Positions 7,797-14,789 of a DNA stretch of 34,251 nucleotides are shown here, piece after piece. The stretch covers positions 1-34,251 of the forward strand of contig CAZSUY010000013.1 in assembly GCA_964610155.1 (NCBI GenBank). Reading direction: 5' to 3'. The stretch's first letter is position 1, and each line of letters starts with the position of its first letter. This DNA is from JAFGBM01 sp964610155. Lineage in GTDB: Bacteria; Actinomycetota; Actinomycetes; Actinomycetales; Demequinaceae. The notes under the pieces are model-generated. The model was not told the origin of the DNA and did no database searches. It saw nothing but the letters and a program-made list of their open reading frames with translations. Position numbers and translations under genes: made by a program.

Positions 7797-8504
7797 ATGG
7801 CGAGTGGTTCGGTGGCGCAGGTCTGGGAACAGTGGTACAACGACTTCGATGCCGTCGAGAGAGAGATGTTTACGCTGGCTCACACGCGCTCCGTGTGGGA
7901 CGTCATTTGGGCACTGCGAAGGGCTCCAGGTGTATACCAAGACTGGTAAATCGACGGCTATCTCCTCCGGACCTATGTGGCGACGGTAAGCAGTGCGATA
8001 CGGCGTGAGGCTGACGTCAGGAAGGGTACGACAAGCCTCGTTAGGTGCCTCCAATACCTGATGACGAACTCCCAGAGCTTCACATGGGAGTACTTCTTCA
8101 GCCAGTACCTTGAGTCGCCTATTGAAGTTGAGCGGTCTGAGTGTGCGCGAGCTGCATTCCGCACCTACGCTCCCATGACCGGCAAGTGCGTCGAGAAGGC
8201 GGTCGTCCGTGCGAGCATCAAGCGGATTCGTGATGCATCAGCGCCGGTCAAGAAATACGCCGACGAGGTGATCGCACATCGTGGAAAGAGCATGTCACTC
8301 AGCACGCAGATGCTTACCATGAGCCAAATCGACCACGCCCTTGATGAGTTGACTGAGGTCACAAAGCTGTACTACGGACTGCGGCACCCGGGCTCGACGC
8401 TTGGAAGCGTTACACCGTTCCTCTCGCCGACTTGGCAGCTCGTATTCCAGGAACCGTGGTTTCCAAAGGGATCGGTACTTCCGTCGCTCCCCGAGCACCC
8501 ATAG
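7797..8504 (+). pseudogene. AbiU2/HEPN-like gene interrupted by one in-frame TAA
   Basis: From the ATG at 7797 to the stop at 8502-8504 a single frame reads as a 234-residue helical protein with one stop codon, TAA at 7947-7949 (codon 51). Protein-like sequence continues on both sides without a frame change: HTRSVWDVIWALRR before, then IDGYLLRTYVATVSSAIRRE after. The later parts VRASIKRIRD and KKYADEVIAHRGK (about 151-164) match the pattern of AbiU2-like HEPN proteins, where an A-H motif follows a helix with conserved basic residues. The relationship is from pattern memory, moderate certainty. Re-initiation at the GTG 7977 would give a 175-residue C-terminal piece. It could be a nonsense mutation (one base from CAA, GAA or AAA), a sequencing error or, less likely, a read-through codon. 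Confidence 0.7.
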
Positions 8505-8557
8505 GTCCTTAGGGTGGGATGCGAGAACGGCATCAAGTATGTAAGCCTTTTGGGCAG

Positions 8558-8585
8558 CCCGACTACTCGCCAGTACAATCCCTTG
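8558..8585 (+). repeat. 28-bp direct repeat, left copy, beside the HEPN-like gene
   Basis: Matches 9570-9597 at 23 of 28 positions in the same orientation: shared blocks CCCGACTA, CGCCA, TACA and CCCTTG at constant spacing. It lies between the stop of the broken AbiU2-like gene (8504) and the stop of the convergent HEPN-like gene (8637). Together the two copies bracket that gene. Confidence 0.6.
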
Positions 8586-8636
8586 ATCGCGGTAAATCGC
8601 GGTCACGCTTTGACATCGTGTGACGGCCGCTTAGGG

Positions 8637-9443
8637 CTAGGCGTCGCCCTTTTCGCCGGTCGAAGTCTCACTCATGGCGTCGGCCCATCCGGGTCGATCC
8701 TCCCATGGCGCGTAGTCCGGGTGACCTGGCGTGTTTCTTGCCCCCTGGAGTTCGACGACGAGCGCATTTCGTTCGTCGATTTCCGCACCGTGGAGCCCTT
8801 CGTACTGTGCGAAGAGCCACCCGTAGAGGTCGCCGACCAGTTTGGAATGCTCGTCTATGAGGGGGAGGACACGCTGTGTGTCCGTCGGCCAACTCGTCAT
8901 GTACCTCTTCGCCCCGACGGTCCAACTCGACGGCTCGGACAGCAGCGCTGCTCGGTCGAGGAAGACCTCGAAGACCGCTTCGCCGGGAGCGATCTGGAGG
9001 CTCACACCGAACGGCGGGATCGACTGGTGAAGCGCGAAGTTGCGCAACCGCTTCATGAAGTCGATCACATCGGCGTCTACGAGCCTTGCGAGACGCATAT
9101 TGTATTCGACAAGGAAGGACGTGTTCTTGTATGCCTTCATGTGCTTTCGAGTGTGATCGATGAGGGTGGAAGTCGACGCCAGGTAGTTGTGCAACAAGCG
9201 CACCATTTCCGTCTCAAAGTGCTCCCGTATCGTGTTGGGAACCCTGAGATTGTTGATCAGCGCCGCTCCGATCTCGACGTCGGATTCAGCTTGTGTGATG
9301 TGGCGGCGGAGCAATTGGGTATTGCGGCTGAAGACTACGACGACCAATCGGAGAGAGTCCCATCGGCGCTGGGCCACGGTCGCGGGGTGATCCTGCAGAC
9401 GCTTCCACAATCGCTCGGCCTCGTCGGGATCGCTTGTGACCAC
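8637..9443 (-). CDS. HEPN-like protein with R-x4-H motif, putative RNase-type defence protein
   Basis: 268 residues, mostly helical. The key feature is RNFALH (Arg134 to His139), the R-x4-6-H motif that forms the active site of HEPN ribonucleases; it follows a long helix (LVEYNMRLARLVDADVIDFMKRL). The C-terminal 60 residues are acidic and low in motifs. HEPN proteins act in toxin-antitoxin, abortive infection and CRISPR-associated RNA cleavage. Here that role is inferred from the motif and from neighbours. The start GTG 9443 is supported by a TAGCCT box 6 bases upstream. No small partner gene of the MNT/nucleotidyltransferase type is adjacent. A non-enzymatic RNA-binding role is an alternative. 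Confidence 0.7.
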   Translation of the reverse strand: MVTSDPDEAERLWKRLQDHPATVAQRRWDSLRLVVVVFSRNTQLLRRHITQAESDVEIGAALINNLRVPNTIREHFETEMVRLLHNYLASTSTLIDHTRKHMKAYKNTSFLVEYNMRLARLVDADVIDFMKRLRNFALHQSIPPFGVSLQIAPGEAVFEVFLDRAALLSEPSSWTVGAKRYMTSWPTDTQRVLPLIDEHSKLVGDLYGWLFAQYEGLHGAEIDERNALVVELQGARNTPGHPDYAPWEDRPGWADAMSETSTGEKGDA

Positions 9444-9449
9444 GAGTTA

Positions 9450-9455
9450 AGGCTA
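9450..9455 (-). promoter_or_regulatory. TAGCCT -10 box of the HEPN-like gene
   Basis: On the minus strand TAGCCT is followed by 6 bases and then the GTG start at 9443, consistent with a leaderless transcript. No ribosome-binding site is present. Confidence 0.45.
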
Positions 9456-9569
9456 CTGCAGGCACAGAGCCGCCAACATAGAGCGTTTCGCCGTCACGTT
9501 CGGTCGGAAACTCGGAGCATCGAGGTTACCTTCCTCACCGGAGCGTGGCTAGACGACCCAAGTCGTCAA

Positions 9570-9597
9570 CCCGACTAACCGCCAATACATCCCCTTG
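9570..9597 (+). repeat. 28-bp direct repeat, right copy, beside the HEPN-like gene
   Basis: Partner of 8558-8585 (23/28 identical, same orientation), lying upstream of the HEPN-like gene start and just before the promoter of the gene at 9641. The pair is about 1.0 kb apart. Confidence 0.6.
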
Positions 9598-9628
9598 GCT
9601 ATTCCGCGCGGTCCTCGTATCACGGTGC

Positions 9629-9634
9629 TAGTTT
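9629..9634 (+). promoter_or_regulatory. TAGTTT -10 box, probable leaderless start at 9641
   Basis: TAGTTT is followed by 6 bases and the ATG at 9641; no Shine-Dalgarno sequence lies between. Confidence 0.45.
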
Positions 9635-9640
9635 CGGTGT

Positions 9641-10138
9641 ATGCAGCGGTGGAAGGCTCGTCCCTCCGGAGCGAGTGCGTTCGGTTTCGCGTTCGCCATG
9701 GAAACCAGGCCGTCAGATGCCGAGTTGGCACGCGGAGTACTCGCATTCCTTGAAGATCGACGCATCTTGTGGGAGGACATGCGGTTCGAGATTCCCGACG
9801 AGTGTATGAGGTCAGCGGAGAAGACCCGCGAGTACTTGACGTCCGCGATCCAAGTGCCCGGCATAGGCGCTGCCTACGCGCAACTCCTTGCCGAAATCCG
9901 CCAGTTGTTCACCGTGTTCATGATGCAAGAGAATCGACACAGGTACATGCACGGCGGTCCGTATGGGCCAGACGAACTGTCGCTTGCACTCGGTAATCTC
10001 AGGTCGGCCGTTGGTGAACGGATCGCGGAATTGTCAGTCGCATTCGACCTCACCATCGGCCACAACCTGCAAAGCGTCGTTCCGGACAGCGGCAGATGGC
10101 TCTGGGACCAGTTCGACGACCCCGACGGCGTAGAGTGA
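9641..10138 (+). CDS. DUF6650-like protein of unknown function
   Basis: 165 residues, soluble, mainly helical. The order of its conserved parts resembles the DUF6650 type: a short basic N-terminus with a small hydrophobic segment (ASAFGFAFAM), then GVLAFLEDRRILWEDMRFEIPDECMRS (residues 47-73), an alternating helix with AEIRQLFTVFM, and a final helix with VGERIAELSVAFDL. Residue-level resemblance is from memory, so the family name is tentative. Biochemical function is unknown; relatives often occur among accessory genes. The following lipoprotein gene begins 9 bases after its stop, so the two may form a small operon. Confidence 0.65.
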   Translation: MQRWKARPSGASAFGFAFAMETRPSDAELARGVLAFLEDRRILWEDMRFEIPDECMRSAEKTREYLTSAIQVPGIGAAYAQLLAEIRQLFTVFMMQENRHRYMHGGPYGPDELSLALGNLRSAVGERIAELSVAFDLTIGHNLQSVVPDSGRWLWDQFDDPDGVE

Positions 10139-10147
10139 GCGCTGCGC

Positions 10148-10822
10148 GTGAGCAGATTCCGACCAGGTACCCGCGCCCTGCTATGTGCGACTCTTGCGCT
10201 TGCCGCATGCGCGCCCGGGTGTGCCGGAGACTCGTCGGACGCAGCCAACGAGCCAAGAATTCAGTGGGTGAGTCCTGAATCGAACTCTGCGGCGCCGCGC
10301 GACGTCACACCTGCTGGGACAGTAACGGCCACATGCGTTGACGAACTTGACGACCTATGGACATCAATAGGGATTGACCTTGACTCTGTGTCGATCTCTG
10401 AAGAGGACGGTTTCCTGGTGGTGACGTTCTCTATGGCGTCAATTCACGCGCTCGTCGACACCCAGAGCGTTGCCCTTAGCTCGTTGCTTCAGGCCAACGA
10501 CCACGCGGAGTTCAGGCTCGACCTAACACCGACCTTGGACCAGCACGGCTTCGCTTCGAGTGTCACGGTGTTCCTCACTTCATCTCAGGAGTGGAACATG
10601 ATGGGATGGCGCAATCCCGGTGGAGACTTCCGGATAACCGACGGAACCTTTGAGGTTCCCGACGGCATGACAGCGGTGATGCGAGTCCCGCTCGCCGTCG
10701 TTCCTGCGGGCGACCTGGAGTGGTCGGTTATGGTCCTGTACAACTACTCCGAGAAGGACTTCTGTCCAGGTGGAGTGCGCGAGAGCGGCCAATCGCTCCT
10801 GTTCCACCGCGCAGACGCTTGA
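10148..10822 (+). CDS. Putative secreted lipoprotein of unknown function
   Basis: 224 residues from GTG 10148. The N-terminus has basic residues (SRFRPGTRA), a short hydrophobic stretch and a lipobox-like LAAC (residues 18-21), with a second Cys in APGC, so lipid anchoring to the outer face of the membrane is likely. The mature part is acidic and beta-rich, with the segments ATCVDELDD, LVVTFSMASI, DHAEFRLDLTPTLD and MRVPLAVVPAGDLEW. This resembles an immunoglobulin-like or binding domain, but I do not recognise the family. A conserved-looking Cys pair (about 59 and 208) could form a disulfide. It starts 9 bases after the DUF6650-like gene and is probably co-transcribed. Confidence 0.65.
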   Translation: MSRFRPGTRALLCATLALAACAPGCAGDSSDAANEPRIQWVSPESNSAAPRDVTPAGTVTATCVDELDDLWTSIGIDLDSVSISEEDGFLVVTFSMASIHALVDTQSVALSSLLQANDHAEFRLDLTPTLDQHGFASSVTVFLTSSQEWNMMGWRNPGGDFRITDGTFEVPDGMTAVMRVPLAVVPAGDLEWSVMVLYNYSEKDFCPGGVRESGQSLLFHRADA

Positions 10823-10882
10823 ACTGAAGTAGCGATATTACTCCGGGCGAAAAGGGAACCTCCAGCGTTGAGGAGTGACCGC

Positions 10883-10905
10883 CGTCGGCAACCCGGCCTA
10901 GGTCG
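10883..10905 (+). repeat. 23-bp dispersed repeat, copy at the right edge of the accessory island
   Basis: Matches 15302-15324 at 22 of 23 positions in the same orientation; both contain the core CAACCCGGCCTAGGTCG. It sits between the lipoprotein gene and the convergent sterol-reductase-like gene. The core is related to those at 6517-6528, 8555-8565 and 9567-9577. Confidence 0.6.
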
Positions 10906-10950
10906 TTCCCTTCCGGCCGTCGTCCGTACTGGTTGTCGCCCCACCCACGC

Positions 10951-12027
10951 TCAGTAAACGTACGGAATGATCCGGTGCTTCACCTTCGTGGTGTACCGGT
11001 CCCACAGCTTCCCGTACTTCGCCCGGCAGACCTTGTCGTCGTCCGCCTGACGGGTGAACAGCAGACCCACGTAGTAGGCGGGGTACAGCCACACCACCCA
11101 AAGCCCGAAGTAGCCAGCCGCAAGGGCCACGGCCACAGCCTGGATGATTTCTCCCAGGTAGTTGATGTGGCGGCTGGCGCCCCAGAAGCCATTGGCCAGG
11201 AGGCTGTTCTTGCCGTCGGTCAGCACCTCCGGCTTCATCCCGAGGAATGTTCTCTCGGGCGCGGTCTTGAAGAGGTACTTCTGCAGGTTCGCGCCGCGGG
11301 TCAGCACCCAGCCGAGGAGGAAGATGGCGCCGAAGAGGACCGTCAGCCACGCCCCGCGGCCGGGATCGGGGCGATCCGCGACAAACCACAGCGAGACCGC
11401 ATAGAAGTACGGGTAGAACGCCAGGCAGCCCCACCCCAGCTTGAACCCCACCCGCTCAGCGATGAAGTCGTACGTCCACAGGTGGATCTTCTCGAACGTC
11501 AGGTAGTCGAAGACGAACCACGTCAGCATCGCGCAGCCGAGGAGGAAGCCGGGATTGACGTCGTCGACGTTCTCGAGGTGGAACGCTGCGAAGGAGAGCA
11601 CGTTCAGCTGAAGCATGACGGCGCCGATGAGGTAGAACCACATCTTCGCGTCGACGAGGCCGTCCCTGAGCTGCGACTCCTTCGCCCGGCCGAACCACAG
11701 GTCGGCCCAAAACGCCCGACCGGTCGGCGGGTACCGGAGGACGACGAAGAAGGAGAACCCCAGGCCGATGGCGATTGCCCCGATGAACCCCAACCATCGG
11801 GTTTCGTACAGCCACTCGTACGGGACGACGTCGGAATACCCGAGCGCGAACCAGATCAGGATGCTCGCCCACAGGACGTACTTGCCGTTGATCCGATAGG
11901 TCATCAGCGCGCCGGTCGCGTCGTTCCTGGCATACCCCGTCGTCCTCTTCACAGGGATGACGAGGTGGAGGAGCGTGATGACGGAGTAGGCGACGAGCGG
12001 GGTGATCAAGCCGAGCAGGATCCTCAC
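10951..12027 (-). CDS. ERG4/ERG24-type sterol reductase-like integral membrane protein
   Basis: 358 residues with about nine hydrophobic helices. The N-terminal part has the family pattern TGYARNDATGALMTYRINGKYVLW (sterol reductases carry a similar TG...YRxNG segment). The C-terminal part is diagnostic: the SRHINYLGEIIQ motif, then the DDDKVCRAKYGKLWDRYTTKVKHRIIPYVY ending typical of ERG4/ERG24 and related ICMT-like enzymes. Such proteins reduce C=C bonds of sterols or similar lipids with NADPH. The bacterial substrate is unknown and need not be a sterol. The start is the GTG at 12027, which overlaps the stop of the upstream SDR gene (GTGA) and has GGAGG 8 bases before it; a longer in-frame extension to 12297 lies inside the SDR gene and is rejected. 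Confidence 0.85.
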   Translation of the reverse strand: MRILLGLITPLVAYSVITLLHLVIPVKRTTGYARNDATGALMTYRINGKYVLWASILIWFALGYSDVVPYEWLYETRWLGFIGAIAIGLGFSFFVVLRYPPTGRAFWADLWFGRAKESQLRDGLVDAKMWFYLIGAVMLQLNVLSFAAFHLENVDDVNPGFLLGCAMLTWFVFDYLTFEKIHLWTYDFIAERVGFKLGWGCLAFYPYFYAVSLWFVADRPDPGRGAWLTVLFGAIFLLGWVLTRGANLQKYLFKTAPERTFLGMKPEVLTDGKNSLLANGFWGASRHINYLGEIIQAVAVALAAGYFGLWVVWLYPAYYVGLLFTRQADDDKVCRAKYGKLWDRYTTKVKHRIIPYVY

Positions 12028-12812
12028 GACAAACCTCCGGTGTTCTTCGAGATGGTGCGAACGGCTGCTCGCCTGGTCAGGAGCCGCGTCAGGACGAATC
12101 GGCCGACCTTGTTGGTTGCCCCGGGAATGAAGATCGGGCCTCGTCCTAGGGCGTTCAGGGTGCGTTCGGCGACTTGGTGGGCCTCCAGCGCTCCGGGCGC
12201 GGGCTTGACCTTCTCGGCTTGCAGGTAGCCGGGGGTCAGGATCGCCCCCGCGCAGCAGGCGAGCACGTCGATCCCGTGCGGCTTCAGTTCCTTCCACAGG
12301 CCCTCGGCCAGGATGGCGTTGAACGACTTCGTGGCCGCGTATGTCGCGATGGTCGAACTACCCTGCCCCCCGGCAAGGGACGACATCAGGATGATCCCTC
12401 CCCGCTTTTGCTCGATCATCGAGGCCGACAAGAGCTTGGCGAGGAGCAGCGGTGCGCGTACGTTTACGGCCGCGGCGAGAGCCAAGTGATCCTCACTCGT
12501 GTCTTCGAAGCGACCTATAGGAGCAAACGCGGCATCGTAGACCAGGAGGCCAATCGAGACGTCAAGTGCGCCAATCCGTCTCTTCACGTCGTCGAAATCT
12601 GCCATATCCATGGCTAGGGAAATCACGTCGATGCCATATGTTTCGTTGAGCCGGGAGGCCGTCGCCTTCAGACATTCTTCTTGGCGCGCGATGAGGACGA
12701 GGTTCACTCCCCGCCGTGCGATCGCCTCGGCGAAGGCGGCGCCCAGTCCGTAGGAGCCCCCGGCGACCAACGCGTACGGCCCGTACTTCTCTTTAAATCG
12801 CTCGGCCTTCAT
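12024..12812 (-). CDS. Short-chain dehydrogenase/reductase (SDR)
   Basis: 262 residues with a classical SDR fold: NAD(P)-binding glycine motif AGGSYGLG (17-24), an NVRAPL segment (117-122), catalytic Ser at SS (144-145) and Y-x3-K (Tyr158, Lys162). The C-terminal tail is basic (LTRLLTRRAAVR). It would oxidise or reduce an alcohol/ketone. Its overlap by four bases with the ERG4-like gene suggests that both act on the same lipid substrate, an inference from coupling. The ATG at 12812 is chosen over upstream frames because a TAGGGT box stands 7 bases before it. Confidence 0.88.
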   Translation of the reverse strand: MKAERFKEKYGPYALVAGGSYGLGAAFAEAIARRGVNLVLIARQEECLKATASRLNETYGIDVISLAMDMADFDDVKRRIGALDVSIGLLVYDAAFAPIGRFEDTSEDHLALAAAVNVRAPLLLAKLLSASMIEQKRGGIILMSSLAGGQGSSTIATYAATKSFNAILAEGLWKELKPHGIDVLACCAGAILTPGYLQAEKVKPAPGALEAHQVAERTLNALGRGPIFIPGATNKVGRFVLTRLLTRRAAVRTISKNTGGLS

Positions 12813-12819
12813 GGGAAGG

Positions 12820-12825
12820 ACCCTA
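12820..12825 (-). promoter_or_regulatory. TAGGGT -10 box of the SDR/sterol-reductase operon
   Basis: On the minus strand TAGGGT is followed by 7 bases and the ATG at 12812, consistent with leaderless transcription of the two-gene operon. Confidence 0.45.
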
Positions 12826-12911
12826 CCAAGCGTGAACTTGTCGGGCGGGTTCGGGCGCCTCCTCCACAAGTCTTGAACGGGCGCGGCACCCGTGGGACCA
12901 TGGAGGTGCGT

Positions 12912-12971
12912 CGGGCAATAGCCCGGCGAAGTAAGCCTGGCAGCCTTCCGTATGGTCGGCGTGCCAGGCTT
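12912..12971 (-). terminator. Two hairpins downstream of the DUF2314-ankyrin gene
   Basis: CGGGC-AATA-GCCCG (12912-12925) is a tight 5-bp stem with a 4-base loop. AAGCCTGGCA (12933-12942) pairs perfectly with TGCCAGGCTT (12962-12971), a 10-bp stem with a 19-base loop. They lie between the end of the ankyrin gene and the promoter of the SDR operon on the same strand, a good place for transcription termination, although no T run follows. Confidence 0.4.
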
Positions 12972-13003
12972 CGCGCTTTCTAGGCGCCGGCGCGACCGCC
13001 GAC

Positions 13004-13765
13004 TTACGCGTGTGCCGCGAGTAGCGCCGCCACCCGCGGCCAGCCCGCCGCATGCGCGAGGTCAGCCGCAGTGCGACCGTCGGGGGTGGAGGCCGTGGCG
13101 TCGGCGCCGTGGTTCAACAGGGCTTCAACGATCCCGGCGCTTCCCGCGAGCGAGTGCCGATGCAACATCGTCCAGCCCTCGTCGTCCGCGGCTGTGGCCA
13201 TCGATGGGTTGGCGGCCAGGGCATCCACCAATCCGGGGAGCATGTTCTGGAACAGGGCGTGCTCATCGTCAAGGTTCTCCCACGGAACGATGAGAGGGCA
13301 GGCGGTGTCGCCGAAGTCGAGGCCCCACGCGTCGTCGTGGCGTTTGCGTTCTGTGGTGTCCATGCGCGCGCGCAATACCTGAACGGAGAACGCTCCATAG
13401 GCTCGCGACTGCTGGGCGTACATCCAGTCGGTGAGAGTGCCGACGGGGAAGATCACCGACTGTCCTTGCTTGAACTCCCGCACGTGCGGCGATTCGTTGA
13501 TGAGGGTGCCGCGGACGTCCCTGCCGTCGAAGTCGATGTCACTCACCCACATGTGCTCGGTGTTCAGTGAGCCTTCGCCACGAGTATGCGAGTGGGGGAA
13601 CGGGAACTTGACCGTTTGGACACTCAGCCCGGGGATGATGCGGTGCCGTTCGGCGAAGCATTCGCGCCAGAAGTACTTGAACGTCGCGCGCGCCCGCTTT
13701 GCCGCTTCGGCCAGTTCTGGATCATCGAGCGGCGCGTTGATGGGCGGGTAGGCCTTGGTTGCCAT
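13004..13765 (-). CDS. DUF2314 domain protein with C-terminal ankyrin repeats
   Basis: 253 residues. Residues about 15-130 match the DUF2314 pattern: ARATFKYFWREC, HMWVSDIDFDGRDVRGTLIN, then FKQGQSVIFPVGTLTDWMY and a YGAFSVQVLRARM strand. After a linker, residues about 180-253 form two ankyrin repeats (DDEGWTMLHRHSLAGSAGIVEALLNHGAD, then TPDGRTAADLAHAAGWPRVAALLAAH). Ankyrin repeats usually bind a partner protein; DUF2314 has no known activity. The ATG at 13765 has GGGAGC upstream; a 35-residue longer frame runs through a region unlike protein and is rejected. It is divergent to the SGNH hydrolase, with 77 bases between the start codons. Confidence 0.82.
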   Translation of the reverse strand: MATKAYPPINAPLDDPELAEAAKRARATFKYFWRECFAERHRIIPGLSVQTVKFPFPHSHTRGEGSLNTEHMWVSDIDFDGRDVRGTLINESPHVREFKQGQSVIFPVGTLTDWMYAQQSRAYGAFSVQVLRARMDTTERKRHDDAWGLDFGDTACPLIVPWENLDDEHALFQNMLPGLVDALAANPSMATAADDEGWTMLHRHSLAGSAGIVEALLNHGADATASTPDGRTAADLAHAAGWPRVAALLAAHA

Positions 13766-13842
13766 CGTGCTCCCGAGAGTGGTGAGGTATCGGGCTACTG
13801 CGGAGTGTAGCGCGGGCGATGGGAGGCCGAGAGGCACGCGGC

Positions 13843-14643
13843 ATGATGGTAACCATGCGCATCGTCTCAATCGGCGACAGCTTCACCGAAGGTGTGGGAG
13901 ACAAGCGTCCGGACGGCACGCCGCTGGGGTGGGCCGACCGCGTCGCCATGGGCTTCGCCGCCGCTCACCCTGGCGACGAGGTCTGGTACGCCAACCTGGC
14001 CGTCCGCGGGCGCCTGATCCTCCCCATCGCGACCGATCAACTCGACGCCGCGCTCGCGTTGACGCCACCGCCCACGCACCTGACCTTCAACGGCGGCGGC
14101 AACGACATGTTGCGTCCCGGTTATTCCGACGATCGCATGAAGGCGTTGATCACGCGCGTGCTCGACTCGTGTGAGGCTGCGGGCGTGCACGCCATCATCC
14201 TCAGCGGCCCGGACCCTTCCGACCGCCTGCCCGCCGGGCAGCGTATGCGGGAGCTGGGCACGCGCCTCACCGAGGTCGTCGAGCGTCTCGTGGACGGTCG
14301 GCGCAACGCCACCTTCGTGGACAACTTCCGCAACTCGGAGTCGCGCCAGGCGCCGTACTGGTCCCCGGACCGGCTGCATTTGAACTCGCTGGGACACCAA
14401 CTCGTCGCCAGCCGCGTGCTCACCGCACTGGGGGTGCCGACCCCTGCGCCCGTCGTGAACGCCGCCGACGCCCCCCGCGGAGGGCCGTTGGGCTGGGTTG
14501 CGGGCGAGGCCCGGTACTACGTCGTCTACGTGCTGCCGTGGCTGGGGCGCAGGCTGCTGGGCAAGTCGTCGGGTGACGGGCGCCAACCCAAATTCCCCAC
14601 CTGGGTGCGGATATCCGCTGACGGCGAGCCACCCTGTGCCTAG
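13843..14643 (+). CDS. SGNH/GDSL-type hydrolase
   Basis: 266 residues with the block order of SGNH esterases: block I VSIGDSFTEGVG with the nucleophile Ser, block II Gly in NLAVRGR, block III NGGGND, and block V DRLHLNSLGH with the catalytic Asp and His. Relatives are actinobacterial cytoplasmic lipases/esterases, substrate unknown. No signal peptide. The C-terminal 60 residues after the hydrolase domain (ARYYVVYVLPWLGRRLLGK) contain a short hydrophobic-basic helix, perhaps membrane-associating. Start chosen at ATG 13843 because GAGAGG (13829-13834) lies 8 bases upstream; ATG 13855 is an alternative that removes four residues. Confidence 0.9.
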   Translation: MMVTMRIVSIGDSFTEGVGDKRPDGTPLGWADRVAMGFAAAHPGDEVWYANLAVRGRLILPIATDQLDAALALTPPPTHLTFNGGGNDMLRPGYSDDRMKALITRVLDSCEAAGVHAIILSGPDPSDRLPAGQRMRELGTRLTEVVERLVDGRRNATFVDNFRNSESRQAPYWSPDRLHLNSLGHQLVASRVLTALGVPTPAPVVNAADAPRGGPLGWVAGEARYYVVYVLPWLGRRLLGKSSGDGRQPKFPTWVRISADGEPPCA

Positions 14644-14705
14644 GCGAGCGCGAAGGATTCCGCGGCGACCGCGTCGACGAGTTCGTAGGTGTCCTTGGCG
14701 TGGTG
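14640..14705 (-). pseudogene. Possible 3' stump of an unknown gene, tail to tail with the SGNH gene
   Basis: A minus-strand frame reads HHAKDTYELVDAVAAESFAL and Ala before a TAG at 14640-14642 that overlaps the SGNH stop. The 21 residues look protein-like and amphipathic, but an in-frame stop (14706-14708) lies directly upstream, so at most the C-terminus of a lost gene remains. The parent family is not recognised. Chance cannot be excluded at this length. Confidence 0.3.
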
Positions 14706-14789
14706 CTACGTCACTATCCGGTCCTCGACCGTTCGCTATTGCCGGTCACGCGTGCGATGCTGGATTCAGCAGGCCTCGGAGGTGCCGCG

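Noticed and set aside
8514..9578. 354-codon plus-strand frame across the HEPN-like gene
   Set aside because: It is antisense to the HEPN-like gene and lacks any recognisable fold; the minus-strand gene has the R-x4-H motif and a promoter.
5642..10938. Integron-type attC cassette array
   Set aside because: The repeats do not contain the integron GTTRRRY/RYYYAAC core pair, no integrase gene is in the window, and gene orientations are mixed; the repeats are kept as separate findings.
12028..12297. N-terminal extension of the sterol-reductase-like gene
   Set aside because: It lies within the SDR gene; GTG 12027 has a ribosome-binding site and overlaps the SDR stop by the usual four bases.
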